From: Rickettsiales bacterium UBA4270
Lineage (GTDB): Bacteria > Pseudomonadota > Alphaproteobacteria > Rickettsiales > Deianiraeaceae
Direction: 5' to 3'
Length of the DNA: 64,000 nt
Assembly (NCBI GenBank): GCA_002395105.1
Contig: DGWA01000011.1
Coordinates: forward strand, 18,314-82,313
The notes under the pieces were generated by a model. That model saw nothing but the letters and a program-made list of their open reading frames with translations, searched no databases and was not told where the DNA came from. Position numbers and translations under genes: made by a program. Positions 54,528-62,305 of the stretch are shown here, in pieces (positions within the stretch are counted from its first letter, which is position 1; the number at the start of each line of letters is the position of its first letter).

Positions 54528-55517
54528 TTAAAAAATATCTTTGTTTATTTCTATTTTTCTTAATTTTACTAGCGGATTTATTATAGAATCATTCCAAAAA
54601 TTTATATTTGGAAAATACTCTATCTTATTGTTTAATATTTGGTACAATTCATACCCTTCTGGTATTTTTATAGTTTTATTTTTTATATTCTCAACAATGT
54701 CTCTAACCTTATATCTACCTTCCAAAGTAGTATCAATTTCTGTTAATTCACTGGGTAATTTTATATTTAATTCCTTAAAAGAAATTGGTTGTAAAGTTTT
54801 TATATAGTTTGCATCAATTGCCGTGAAATTGTTTGGAATATGTTTTTTTAAAAATTCTATTATTTGATTAATACTTTTTGTCCGAAATTGTTCTAAAAAT
54901 GAAGCTTTATCGTTCAAATTTAAATATTTCAATATTTCAATTACAACATTTATCAACACTATATCATTAAAATTATTTATTGAAAAAATTGAATACTTTG
55001 AACCAAATGAATGATAAAAATCTGACTTACCTAAAATTCTATAACAATCTTTTAACACATGAGAATTTGTATATTCTTGATAAATATCTGCATTTGAAAT
55101 ATACTTATTATTTTGTTGAAAAAAAGCTGTTTGAAAAATATCTTGTTTAAATTTAGTCTTTACGTTTTTATCTAAAACAAATGATTTTATAAAATAATTT
55201 TGTAATGCAAAATCTAAATATTCTTCCGCAAGAACATGCTCATCTTCTTTAAAATAGGAATAATCAAAGGAGGTATGAATTAATAAATTGTTTTTTTTTA
55301 AATGAGTTAAATTTGCTTCATCAATCCCATAAATAATATTTTTTAAATAATTTTTTCCAGCAATTTCAACTGGTTCAAAAATTATATTTACCTTCATTAA
55401 TCGAAAAAGTTGAATTATTTTACCAATTGCAACAAAATCTTCTTCATTATTGAATGCAATTGATATATTAAATGCAGATATTGTTGTTTTGGTTGTATTT
55501 ACGAACATTAAGTTCAA
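54528..55517 (-). CDS. Degenerate isocitrate/isopropylmalate dehydrogenase-family protein
   Basis: No intact family motif stands out, but three segments read like a worn rickettsial-type isocitrate dehydrogenase. Residues about 30-85 (IGKIIQLFRLMKVNIIFEPV, then AGKNYLKNIIYGIDEANLTHL) match the N-terminal IxxGxxxYxxxxxxGI layout. Residues about 140-200 (ADIYQEYTNSHVLKDCYRIL to INVVIEILKYLNLND) match the region that normally carries GDIxSD, the EAVHGSAP loop and AxxMMLxHLG. Residues 275-320 match the small C-terminal domain. The GDGIGPE loop, the substrate arginines and the metal aspartates are missing, and the protein is 329 residues against roughly 480. It remains open-framed, so it is either recent decay or a non-catalytic derivative. 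It is tail-to-tail with ligA. Confidence 0.5.
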   Translation of the reverse strand: MNLMFVNTTKTTISAFNISIAFNNEEDFVAIGKIIQLFRLMKVNIIFEPVEIAGKNYLKNIIYGIDEANLTHLKKNNLLIHTSFDYSYFKEDEHVLAEEYLDFALQNYFIKSFVLDKNVKTKFKQDIFQTAFFQQNNKYISNADIYQEYTNSHVLKDCYRILGKSDFYHSFGSKYSIFSINNFNDIVLINVVIEILKYLNLNDKASFLEQFRTKSINQIIEFLKKHIPNNFTAIDANYIKTLQPISFKELNIKLPSELTEIDTTLEGRYKVRDIVENIKNKTIKIPEGYELYQILNNKIEYFPNINFWNDSIINPLVKLRKIEINKDIF

Positions 55518-55549
55518 TTTCTTTTCAAGAAAATAAATTGCAATATATA

Positions 55550-56578
55550 CTATATTATTTCACCGCCACCAAGCAATCTATCTTTGTCGTAAAATACACA
55601 CATTTGACCTGACGTAATTGCCCTAGCTGGATTATTTAAATGCACAGTTGCTTTTTTCATATGCATATCTAAATCAACACTCGCACTAACAATAGGAGTT
55701 TTATCTCGAAGACAAACATCACAATTTAAAATTTTAGTTTTAAAATTACTAGATAACATATTTATATTTTTGATGTCCAAAGACTTGCTATATAAATACT
55801 TTTCCTCACCAACATATAATATATTATTTTCATAATCTTTCTTAACGACATAAAGAGGTTCTGTCCAAGCTACATTAATACCTTGCCTCTGCCCTATTGT
55901 ATATTTCAATAAACCAAAGTGATTGCCTATTTTTTTATTTGTTTTTACGTGCAGAATAAAACCTTCGTGCTCCATTATGCCTAGTGATTTTATATATTCT
56001 GAATATGTATTACCATTAAAAAAACACACTTCTTGACTTTCTTTATATTCATCAAGCGCAATTAAATTATTATCCATTGCAATTCTAAAAACTTCGCTCT
56101 TAAATTTATCTCCAAGTGGAAAGATTATATTTTTTAAATTATCTTTTTTTACACTGCATAAAAAATGAGTTTGATCTTTAAGTTTATCTTTTGCTCTATA
56201 TACACAATATTCATTACCACTTAATATAATCTTTGCATAATGCCCTGTTGCAAGTTTTGCATCATTTTCTATGCAAAAATCAACTAATTTTCCAAGCTTA
56301 ATTTTACGATTGCAGACAACGCAAGGAACTGGCGTTAAACCATGCAAAATTTCTTTATTAAATACTTCTATAATTTCTTTTTTAAATTCGTTTCGGTAAT
56401 CAATAACAACATGCTCAATATCAAGCTTTTTACATAATTGTTTTGATTTAATTATAGGATTTTGATAATCATCGTCCAATTGAAGAGTAACGCCAATAAC
56501 TTCATAACCTTGTTGTTTTAATAAAAACAAGCTAACAGAACTATCAACCCCGCCAGACATAGCAACAAAAACTCTCAT
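55550..56578 (-). CDS. mnmA: tRNA 2-thiouridylase MnmA
   Basis: MnmA adds the 2-thio group to U34 of tRNA for Lys, Glu and Gln. The PP-loop is AMSGGVDSSVS (residues 6-16). The two catalytic cysteines are in PVPCVVCNRKIKLG (Cys89 by comparison with family members) and SQEVCFF (Cys185). TGHYAK, GQRQGINVAW and the C-terminal GQMCVFYD are also typical. An in-frame ATG nine codons upstream exists, but MRVFVAMSGG aligns with the family, so 56578 is used; the protein is then 342 residues. The gene is divergent from the threonine-synthase-like gene, with a 144-base spacer that contains an inverted repeat. Confidence 0.96.
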   Translation of the reverse strand: MRVFVAMSGGVDSSVSLFLLKQQGYEVIGVTLQLDDDYQNPIIKSKQLCKKLDIEHVVIDYRNEFKKEIIEVFNKEILHGLTPVPCVVCNRKIKLGKLVDFCIENDAKLATGHYAKIILSGNEYCVYRAKDKLKDQTHFLCSVKKDNLKNIIFPLGDKFKSEVFRIAMDNNLIALDEYKESQEVCFFNGNTYSEYIKSLGIMEHEGFILHVKTNKKIGNHFGLLKYTIGQRQGINVAWTEPLYVVKKDYENNILYVGEEKYLYSKSLDIKNINMLSSNFKTKILNCDVCLRDKTPIVSASVDLDMHMKKATVHLNNPARAITSGQMCVFYDKDRLLGGGEII

Positions 56579-56656
56579 ATGCCTATAACCTATATATCGT
56601 CGCAATATTTCATTAAATTAAGATAGATAGTCATTTTGACTAAAATAAAAGTCAAT

Positions 56657-56679
56657 ATTGTATAACAATAGTATACAAT
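56657..56679. promoter_or_regulatory. Inverted repeat in the divergent mnmA / thrC-like spacer
   Basis: Perfect 8-base arms ATTGTATA (56657-56664) and TATACAAT (56672-56679) flank a seven-base spacer. It lies midway between two divergent starts, a typical place for an operator. For the rightward gene a weak -35 (TTTACA, 56687-56692) and -10 (TATAAC, 56712-56717) follow. Confidence 0.4.
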
Positions 56680-56722
56680 TGTATTCTTTACATTTATTTT
56701 TTATACAAAAATATAACTCTAA

Positions 56723-58168
56723 ATGTTTTTTATCAGTACAAGAAATTCAAAAGTATTATGCAATTTTAATGATGCAATGTTGAATGTAATAGCAAAACAG
56801 CAAGATGGACTTTTTGTGCCAAGTTTTCTTGCTAAAATGAGCATTGAAAAAATAATCAATTTAAGTAACCAAAATTATAAAAATATATTAATTGAAGTAC
56901 TATCGTATATTTCAGATAATTATATAAATAAAGAAACAATTGAACAATTAGTTGACACAGCGTTGAAAGATTTTGGTCGTGGTTTTGGAGATAATTCAGT
57001 TAATAAGCAAGAAGATCAAAATGATATAATAGCAGTAAAAAACATAGAAAAAAATATAAAAATCTTAAATTTAACATATGGCCCTACCGGTTGTTATAAA
57101 GATTATGGATACTGCGTTACTTCAAGTATCGTAAATTATCTTTCTAAACAAAGTGGAAAACCAAGAGTTGTCATAGATATATCAGATGAAACATCTGGAG
57201 CTTCAACAGCTTGGGCAATAAAAGACAAAGAATACATTAAAGGTTTTATTTTATTACAAAATGAAAAAAATAATTCAACAAAAGCACTAATATCTCAGGC
57301 ATGTAAAGCATCAAAAAATATCGATGTAGCAACTGTATCTACCGATCATACATTTTTTGACAAAATTCGTTACAACATATATAAAAATACAAGCTTGCGT
57401 GATATATCAAATATGACATTCATAAATGATTTAAATCTAATTTGTATCTTTGCTTATTTACCATTTTTCTTCAAAGCTTACAGTAGTTGTAATAATAAAC
57501 CATTTTGCGTTTCAATACCAACAAATAATATGTCAATGGGAATGTCTGCTTTTTTTGCAAAAAAAATTGGCATACCTATAAAAAAAATTATTTTAGCGAC
57601 TGAAAAAAGTGATTTTTTAAAAAATATACAAGAAAAGAAAATTATCGAAAACAATTTATCTGCAAAATTTAACACAAATATTCCATCAAATCTTGAAAGA
57701 TTATTGTTTTATTTATATAATGCAAACCAGTCTTCAGTTAAAAGGACGATGCAAGAAATTGAAAGCAATAGAAGCTATAAAATTAGTGAATCTTTATTAA
57801 AAAAATTTACAGAAATTTTTTACATAGCACAGTGCAACAATCAATTTTCAATGCAAAACACAATAAATTCTCTTGTTAAAGAAAAAGAATTATATGCTGA
57901 AAAAAATTTTGCAATAGCAAAACTTGGGATAGATGAAGCAAATATAAATATTCAAAATGAAATTAGTGATTATCCAGTTGTAATTCTAAACACACTTGAT
58001 TACAGACGAAATATTGATTTTATAAATACATCTCTTGGATATAATTTAGAGTATATCAATAATCCATTAACAGAAGAAGATGTTAAATCATTTTCGTACA
58101 CAGAAATTGCGCCAGATATATCTGAAATATTGCATTATATTTTAGATTTTTTTGACAAAAAAAAGTGA
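56723..58168 (+). CDS. Threonine synthase-like PLP enzyme (ThrC family), with altered phosphate loops
   Basis: The protein follows the threonine synthase plan: ISTRNSKV at the N-terminus (residues 4-11), DGLFVPSFL (28-36), then NLTYGPTGCYKDYG (116-129), where ELFHGPTLAFKDF is expected, with Lys126 as the PLP lysine. Later FCVSIPTNNMSMGMSAFFAK corresponds to the VPTGNFGN region, and KKIILATEKSDFL to LIVATNxND. The loop that binds substrate phosphate, normally ATSGDTGSA, reads ISDETSGAS (153-161), and GNFGN is lost. At 481 residues it is full length, so it may be inactive or have a new substrate. No other threonine-pathway gene is present. Confidence 0.75.
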   Translation: MFFISTRNSKVLCNFNDAMLNVIAKQQDGLFVPSFLAKMSIEKIINLSNQNYKNILIEVLSYISDNYINKETIEQLVDTALKDFGRGFGDNSVNKQEDQNDIIAVKNIEKNIKILNLTYGPTGCYKDYGYCVTSSIVNYLSKQSGKPRVVIDISDETSGASTAWAIKDKEYIKGFILLQNEKNNSTKALISQACKASKNIDVATVSTDHTFFDKIRYNIYKNTSLRDISNMTFINDLNLICIFAYLPFFFKAYSSCNNKPFCVSIPTNNMSMGMSAFFAKKIGIPIKKIILATEKSDFLKNIQEKKIIENNLSAKFNTNIPSNLERLLFYLYNANQSSVKRTMQEIESNRSYKISESLLKKFTEIFYIAQCNNQFSMQNTINSLVKEKELYAEKNFAIAKLGIDEANINIQNEISDYPVVILNTLDYRRNIDFINTSLGYNLEYINNPLTEEDVKSFSYTEIAPDISEILHYILDFFDKKK

Positions 58169-58258
58169 AAATAAAAAATATGAAAGTTTAATTTTAAGTA
58201 TATAAAATAAGCTTGATTTATCTTGACAATTATATTTTTTAAATACACATCCATCTGT

Positions 58259-58948
58259 ATGGAAATTTTTAAAAAAATTCTTGTCAAGACAAGAGAAATT
58301 GGAAAAAAAAGTATCATAAAAAAAATAATTAAGGATAATTTAGTTCCAGGTGTTATTTATTTAAAAAGTGGAAAGTCATTATGTATTTCCGTACAAAGTA
58401 GTGATATGAATTCGATTTCAAATGATCCATCGGCATTAACACGTATTTATGAATTAGAACTTGATGGTAAAAAAATGACATGTCTTTTGAAAGAAATGCA
58501 GTTTAATCCTATGAATGATACCGTAAGAAGCGTCGATTTTATGGAAGTTAAAAAAGATGATATTGTTAAAGTAAATGTACCAATACGTGTAATGAATAAA
58601 GAAATTTGTCCTGGTGTTAAAAGTGGTGGTGATATATATATGTTGTCATATAATGTTGATTTAAAATGTAAGGTTGAGAATATACCATATGCAATAGAAA
58701 TTGACGTAAAAGATTGTAATATGGGACAAAAGTTCTTTTTATCCGATATTAAATTGCCAAATGGTTGTAGTATGATAAATGATACAATTTTATTAAGAAT
58801 TGCCGGAAGAAGAGTGATTAAAGAAATAGAGGTAACTGAAAATGCTGATGCCGCCACAACAGCTGCTGAAGCAACCGGAGCCGCCACAGCAACAGACGCA
58901 GCTCCAGAAGCAAGCACACCTCAATCAACAGAGAAGCCGTCTAAATAG
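58259..58948 (+). CDS. rplY: 50S ribosomal protein bL25 (CTC form)
   Basis: bL25 binds 5S rRNA. The N-terminal domain shows REIGKKSIIKKIIKDNLVPGVIYLKSG and the beta-barrel part; the CTC-type C-terminal domain has PIRVMNKEICPGVKSGGDIYML and IPYAIEIDVKDCNMGQKFFLSDIKLPNG. The C-terminal 35 residues are a low-complexity Ala/Thr/Glu tail, encoded by clearly more G+C-rich DNA (58840-58945) than its surroundings. ATG 58259 is chosen over the in-frame TTG at 58223, which coincides with a TTGACA -35-like hexamer and would add 12 hydrophobic residues. The protein is 229 residues. A short single-helix ORF follows nine bases later. Confidence 0.93.
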   Translation: MEIFKKILVKTREIGKKSIIKKIIKDNLVPGVIYLKSGKSLCISVQSSDMNSISNDPSALTRIYELELDGKKMTCLLKEMQFNPMNDTVRSVDFMEVKKDDIVKVNVPIRVMNKEICPGVKSGGDIYMLSYNVDLKCKVENIPYAIEIDVKDCNMGQKFFLSDIKLPNGCSMINDTILLRIAGRRVIKEIEVTENADAATTAAEATGAATATDAAPEASTPQSTEKPSK

Positions 58949-58957
58949 TGTAATTTT

Positions 58958-59101
58958 ATGCCAATAGTTTTATTAATAGTTGTTATTGCATTAACTTTTG
59001 GCTTTATCTTTGCTAAACTTGACACATTAACAAAAATGAGTAAAATCTTAAAAGATGATATTTCTAAAATCAAAGAAGACATTGAGAAAAATAGAAAATA
59101 A
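58958..59101 (+). CDS. Small single-helix membrane protein (47 residues)
   Basis: An ATG nine bases after the bL25 stop opens a 47-residue frame. It starts MPIVLLIVVIALTFGFIF, one membrane helix, and continues into a charged amphipathic helix rich in Lys and Asp (LTKMSKILKDDISKIKEDIE). Its last 47 bases overlap the start of the VirB2-like gene in another frame. No family is recognised. The clean membrane-helix plus charged-helix design and tight spacing suggest a real small protein, perhaps coupled to the pilin gene, but the evidence is compositional. Confidence 0.5.
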   Translation: MPIVLLIVVIALTFGFIFAKLDTLTKMSKILKDDISKIKEDIEKNRK

Positions 59102-59573
59102 AATCAGCCATTTTGTTATCATCACAGTTTGTTTTTTAGTAAATTTTTATTTATTGAATAATAATATTGTTCTCGCAGACGATGAACAAATAATAAAAAC
59201 AGTACCTGAAATTTATCAAATTGCAGAGACAAATGGCATAGCTCATTCAATATGTAGAGCAATTGCGATAGGAAGAATATTGATGTTCCCTATGTTCGGA
59301 ATAATGTTTGTTATTATTGGTTTTTCTTTTTTTCAAGGAACTGCAAAATGGTCAATATTTGTTACATTTGCAATTGGAATGGCAGCGATGAATTCTGCTC
59401 CTCAATTAGCTGAAATTTTTATGCCAGGTGCTGGCTTAAAATATGGTTGTAAATGTGCAATTGAAAAAGAAATACGTGATGAAAATGGAAAAATAACAAG
59501 ATACGCTACAAATTTGAATTATGATTGCAGTACTGGTACAAGAGATTATGAAGAAGAATACGGAAAAAGTTAG
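59055..59573 (+). CDS. virB2: VirB2/TrbC-like type IV secretion pilin
   Basis: VirB2 is the major T4SS pilin. A basic N-terminus (FLKSKKTLRKIENK) is followed by a hydrophobic signal segment with a likely cleavage after NIVLA (residue 41). The mature part has the two pilin helices, ILMFPMFGIMFVIIGFSF and WSIFVTFAIGMAAMN, joined by the short polar loop FQGTAKW, the standard VirB2 hairpin. The C-terminal 50 residues form a polar tail with three cysteines (GCKCAIEKE, YDCSTG), longer than in classical VirB2. The ATG at 59055 overlaps the preceding small ORF; a TTG at 59082 is an alternative. It is separated by 14 kb from virB11. Confidence 0.75.
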   Translation: MIFLKSKKTLRKIENKISHFVIITVCFLVNFYLLNNNIVLADDEQIIKTVPEIYQIAETNGIAHSICRAIAIGRILMFPMFGIMFVIIGFSFFQGTAKWSIFVTFAIGMAAMNSAPQLAEIFMPGAGLKYGCKCAIEKEIRDENGKITRYATNLNYDCSTGTRDYEEEYGKS

Positions 59574-59575
59574 TA

Positions 59576-60025
59576 TTAATCATTAATTTTTTTTATCGAT
59601 TCACGACGTTCATCTTTTTTTCTTATATACTGACGTTTGTCGTATTTTTTCTTGCCAGTAACAAGAGCGATCTCAAATTTAAAAAACCCGTGTTTATTTG
59701 TATAAATTTTACTAACAACCATAGAATAACCTTCGCGTTTAACTAAACCTATAATTCTCCTAATCTCAGACTTTCTTAAAAGTAAACGTTTTGGCCTCCG
59801 TGGATCATAATTATTATCACTAAACGATTGCATATATTTCGGTATATTCCAATTTAAAGCTAATACTTCGTTATTTTTGATAACAATATAACAATCATTA
59901 ATACCAACATGATTTTTACGAATACTTTTTACCTCACAACCTGTCAAAACTATACCAGCCTCAAACGTCTGATGAACGTTGTAATCAAATAATAACCGTT
60001 TATTAACAATTAAATAATCAACCAT
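59576..60025 (-). CDS. smpB: SsrA-binding protein SmpB
   Basis: SmpB delivers tmRNA to stalled ribosomes for trans-translation. The OB-fold sequences are VNKRLLFDYNVHQTFEAGIV, LTGCEVKSIRKNHVGINDCY and RPKRLLLRKSEIRRIIG, and the basic C-terminal tail KKKYDKRQYIRKKDERRES is the part that enters the mRNA channel. At 149 residues it is complete. Its start overlaps the 3' end of mrpF by eight bases, so it is likely co-transcribed with the mrp genes. The tmRNA gene itself is not seen in this window. It is convergent with the VirB2-like gene. Confidence 0.97.
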   Translation of the reverse strand: MVDYLIVNKRLLFDYNVHQTFEAGIVLTGCEVKSIRKNHVGINDCYIVIKNNEVLALNWNIPKYMQSFSDNNYDPRRPKRLLLRKSEIRRIIGLVKREGYSMVVSKIYTNKHGFFKFEIALVTGKKKYDKRQYIRKKDERRESIKKIND

Positions 60026-60308
60026 TTTTGTTATTTTGTTTTTTTTCTATAAATATCTTTTGTTTTGGTTTATTTTTATGATATAAAAATATTCCATAAA
60101 ACCCTATTGGAGACATTATTATATAAAAAAAGATAACATCAATAAAGTTATTATCCTTAAAGTAATATGCTAGCAGAAGTATGGCAACCGCTAAACAAGA
60201 TATTGCACTATTTATTAATAATATTTTGCTCATATAATCTGCTTGTGTAAATAACAGAATATGAAACATAATTATTACAAAAATGTATCCACATATTAAA
60301 TATATCAT
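60018..60308 (-). CDS. mrpF: Mrp-type Na+/H+ antiporter subunit F
   Basis: This 96-residue protein has three membrane helices. The middle part, ADYMSKILLINSAISCLAVA followed by ILLLAYYFKDNNFIDVIFFY, follows the MrpF/MnhF pattern of a conserved Asp at the start of helix 2 and an Asp-Val-hydrophobic stretch in helix 3. The C-terminus is a basic tail. MrpF is a small obligatory subunit of the multi-subunit sodium/proton antiporter. It lies four bases after mrpE and overlaps smpB by eight bases, the MrpE-MrpF order found in full mrp operons. Subunits A-D and G are not in this window. Confidence 0.75.
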   Translation of the reverse strand: MIYLICGYIFVIIMFHILLFTQADYMSKILLINSAISCLAVAILLLAYYFKDNNFIDVIFFYIIMSPIGFYGIFLYHKNKPKQKIFIEKKQNNKNG

Positions 60309-60312
60309 ATCG

Positions 60313-60888
60313 CTACGATAGTTGATTTATTTTAATTTCATCATCTTCATGTTGGCTTCTCATTTTTTTTAAAAAAGCCGATAATTTGATATTTCTCTCA
60401 AAATTTAAATCATCTCTGTTTAAAGCATGAATTAAAAAATTATCACCTTCAATTGCAATTACAAATGTTCCTGGAGTCATTGTGATTAAATTCGAAAAAA
60501 GAACCTTTTCTTGATCTGTTAAATTTGAAACATTAACTATTGCTGTTCCAGGATTTATTACCAATTTAGATGAAAATATAATTCTTATCATTTGTATGCT
60601 TGATGATACTATTCCCTTAGCTAGAGCAATTATATATTCAAAAAAACTTAACTTTAAAATATACGTTTTTGGAGAAATTATTTTCGTTATAAGACAAAAT
60701 ATAAATGTAAAAATAACAGCAATTATTCCACAAAAAATCATCAAAGGATCTTTATTACCAGAAAAAAACAGCCATAATATAGCAAAAAGAATTATTATCT
60801 TTAAATACGACAACCATAGCAGTAAATAATCTTTAATCAATGCTTTTAATTCTTTATCTTTTTTTCCTTTTTTACTAAAAATAATCAT
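60313..60888 (-). CDS. mrpE: Mrp-type Na+/H+ antiporter subunit E
   Basis: This 191-residue protein begins with a lysine-rich stretch (KKGKKDKELK) and then two or three membrane helices (about residues 25-90). The C-terminal part is the recognisable MrpE/MnhE domain: VINPGTAIVNVSNLTDQEKV, then NLITMTPGTFVIAIEGDNFLIHAL, matching the family's NLITLTPGT and HALD motifs. It is one of the structural subunits of the Mrp antiporter. The mrpF gene follows four bases later, and an epsilon-like gene precedes it by 35 bases on the same strand. Confidence 0.88.
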   Translation of the reverse strand: MIIFSKKGKKDKELKALIKDYLLLWLSYLKIIILFAILWLFFSGNKDPLMIFCGIIAVIFTFIFCLITKIISPKTYILKLSFFEYIIALAKGIVSSSIQMIRIIFSSKLVINPGTAIVNVSNLTDQEKVLFSNLITMTPGTFVIAIEGDNFLIHALNRDDLNFERNIKLSAFLKKMRSQHEDDEIKINQLS

Positions 60889-60923
60889 CTATAACTTTAT
60901 TAACGCACAAACATTTACTATAA

Positions 60924-61190
60924 CTAAGAAATCTCTTCAAATTCCCCAAAGCAAGTAAATATATTATCATTAAATTTAACAACTCCTGTGTTAAATATTT
61001 TTATTTGTTTTTTTATTTTTTCTTCTGACATAGCATAAACTATTGTATCTTTAATTTCAAAAATTGAATTATTAAAATCTTTTAAAATACAGATTTCTCC
61101 ATCTTTTATTGAGTTCAATTTCAACATATCACAATCAATTCTTAATTCCTGCTTAAAAGGATCACTGATAAAAATTGCAGTTATACTCAT
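60924..61190 (-). CDS. atpC: F-type ATP synthase epsilon subunit-like protein (N-terminal domain only)
   Basis: This 88-residue protein has the strand pattern of the epsilon-subunit beta sandwich: an N-terminal strand AIFISDPFKQEL, the segment LNSIKDGEICILKDF where epsilon has VVLPxxxGExGVLPxH, and KIFNTGVVKFNDNIFTCFGE where it has a GGFxEVxxNxVTILA strand. The C-terminal helical hairpin that inhibits the enzyme is absent, as in some reduced genomes. Sequence identity is weak, so this is a fold-level call. It sits upstream of mrpE and downstream of the glutamine-synthetase-like gene on the same strand, away from other ATP synthase genes. Confidence 0.5.
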   Translation of the reverse strand: MSITAIFISDPFKQELRIDCDMLKLNSIKDGEICILKDFNNSIFEIKDTIVYAMSEEKIKKQIKIFNTGVVKFNDNIFTCFGEFEEIS

Positions 61191-61238
61191 CGTTTACAAT
61201 AACGACCTTCTTATAATAAAAGTCAATAATTATTGCTT

Positions 61239-62180
61239 TCAAAAGTTTTTAAAAAGTTCTATAATTAATTTACCAGCATTATTATCATCAAAAGCACTTG
61301 CATATATTGGTTCAGGTGCTTCCAATTCATTTTTTACCCCATACGACATACCTTCGAAAATAGCTAAAAGAACTAAAAACGGATCAGCCATTGACGAGGA
61401 AACTCTATGCTCTATTCTGCAATTTAACGGATCTTCATTTGGTTTACGTGGAATACGAATCGCACATGTTCTATTATTAAATCCCCAGCAAATTCGAGTT
61501 GGATAATGAATATATCTTTGCTTTTCTTTTGGAACAACATAACGCTCTTTGCAGTTTTCAGTTGGAGCAAAATAGTTTATAAATTTTGGCATAGTTTCGA
61601 GTAAACCAGCAATACACCAATATAATGGAAGATAATAGTATTCATCGTCATTAAACGGATTATCTTTTGCAAATAAATTAGAATCTTTATGATAAACTGA
61701 AATATGGAAATGCAAAGAACTAGTTGGTTCATCTACATATGGTTTTGCTCTAAAATCAACTTCAATTATCTTACTTATTAAGGTCTTAAAATTAATAATA
61801 TTAATTGCTAGTTCTGTTGGGTTAAAAGTTGGTTTAAATTGAACTTCAAACTGATTATAACCATCTTCTTCTTCTAAACTTTCAAGACGAATTTGCTCCA
61901 TTTCCTCATTATCGTATATAGAATTTTCTTGGTTTCGTTTTTTTATATTATCATCATAATTCATAAGTATACTATTCAAATTCGTTATTGTCTCACTATT
62001 TAAATTCATTTTTTCACGTAAGTGTGAACTATTTTTACCAACTATATAAAATTCTAATTCTGCCGAAACTTTAACTTTTAAATCTTTTTGTTCAACACCA
62101 AGTGTTTGCGACATAATAGATAAAAAATCTTCAACTTTTTTTTCTAATGCATAATATTTTTTATCTTTTAAGTTCTGCAT
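61239..62180 (-). CDS. Glutamine synthetase-family protein lacking the N-terminal beta-grasp domain
   Basis: The 313-residue protein holds the glutamine synthetase catalytic barrel. SAELEFYIV (near residue 39) carries the metal-site glutamates, DGYNQFEVQF the next Glu, SLHFHISVY the catalytic-site His, PTRICWGFNNRTCAIRIP the ATP/ammonium loop region, and CRIEHRVSSSMADPFLVLLA the C-terminal Glu-Arg pair. The roughly 100-residue beta-grasp domain that normally completes the active site between subunits is missing, and an acidic insert (near residues 75-105) is present. It may be a gamma-glutamyl ligase with another substrate rather than true glutamine synthetase. It starts about 125 bases from the divergent recN gene. 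Confidence 0.8.
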   Translation of the reverse strand: MQNLKDKKYYALEKKVEDFLSIMSQTLGVEQKDLKVKVSAELEFYIVGKNSSHLREKMNLNSETITNLNSILMNYDDNIKKRNQENSIYDNEEMEQIRLESLEEEDGYNQFEVQFKPTFNPTELAINIINFKTLISKIIEVDFRAKPYVDEPTSSLHFHISVYHKDSNLFAKDNPFNDDEYYYLPLYWCIAGLLETMPKFINYFAPTENCKERYVVPKEKQRYIHYPTRICWGFNNRTCAIRIPRKPNEDPLNCRIEHRVSSSMADPFLVLLAIFEGMSYGVKNELEAPEPIYASAFDDNNAGKLIIELFKNF

Positions 62181-62305
62181 AAAGAACGAAGAATTTTCAG
62201 ATATAAAAAATAATAATCAATTATATAGAAAATGAATTGTTTGCCTGCATGAATTTAAATCTAAATAATCTTGAAATTAAAATATATTTTTTAAACATAC
62301 ATCAA

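Noticed and set aside
58447..58917. Minus-strand 156-codon frame opposite bL25
   Set aside because: It is a mirror of the bL25 gene; its Ala/Val-rich start is the reverse complement of the Ala/Thr tail.
59576..60025. tmRNA gene next to smpB
   Set aside because: No ssrA-like acceptor stem or tag-coding sequence was found in the small gaps near smpB.
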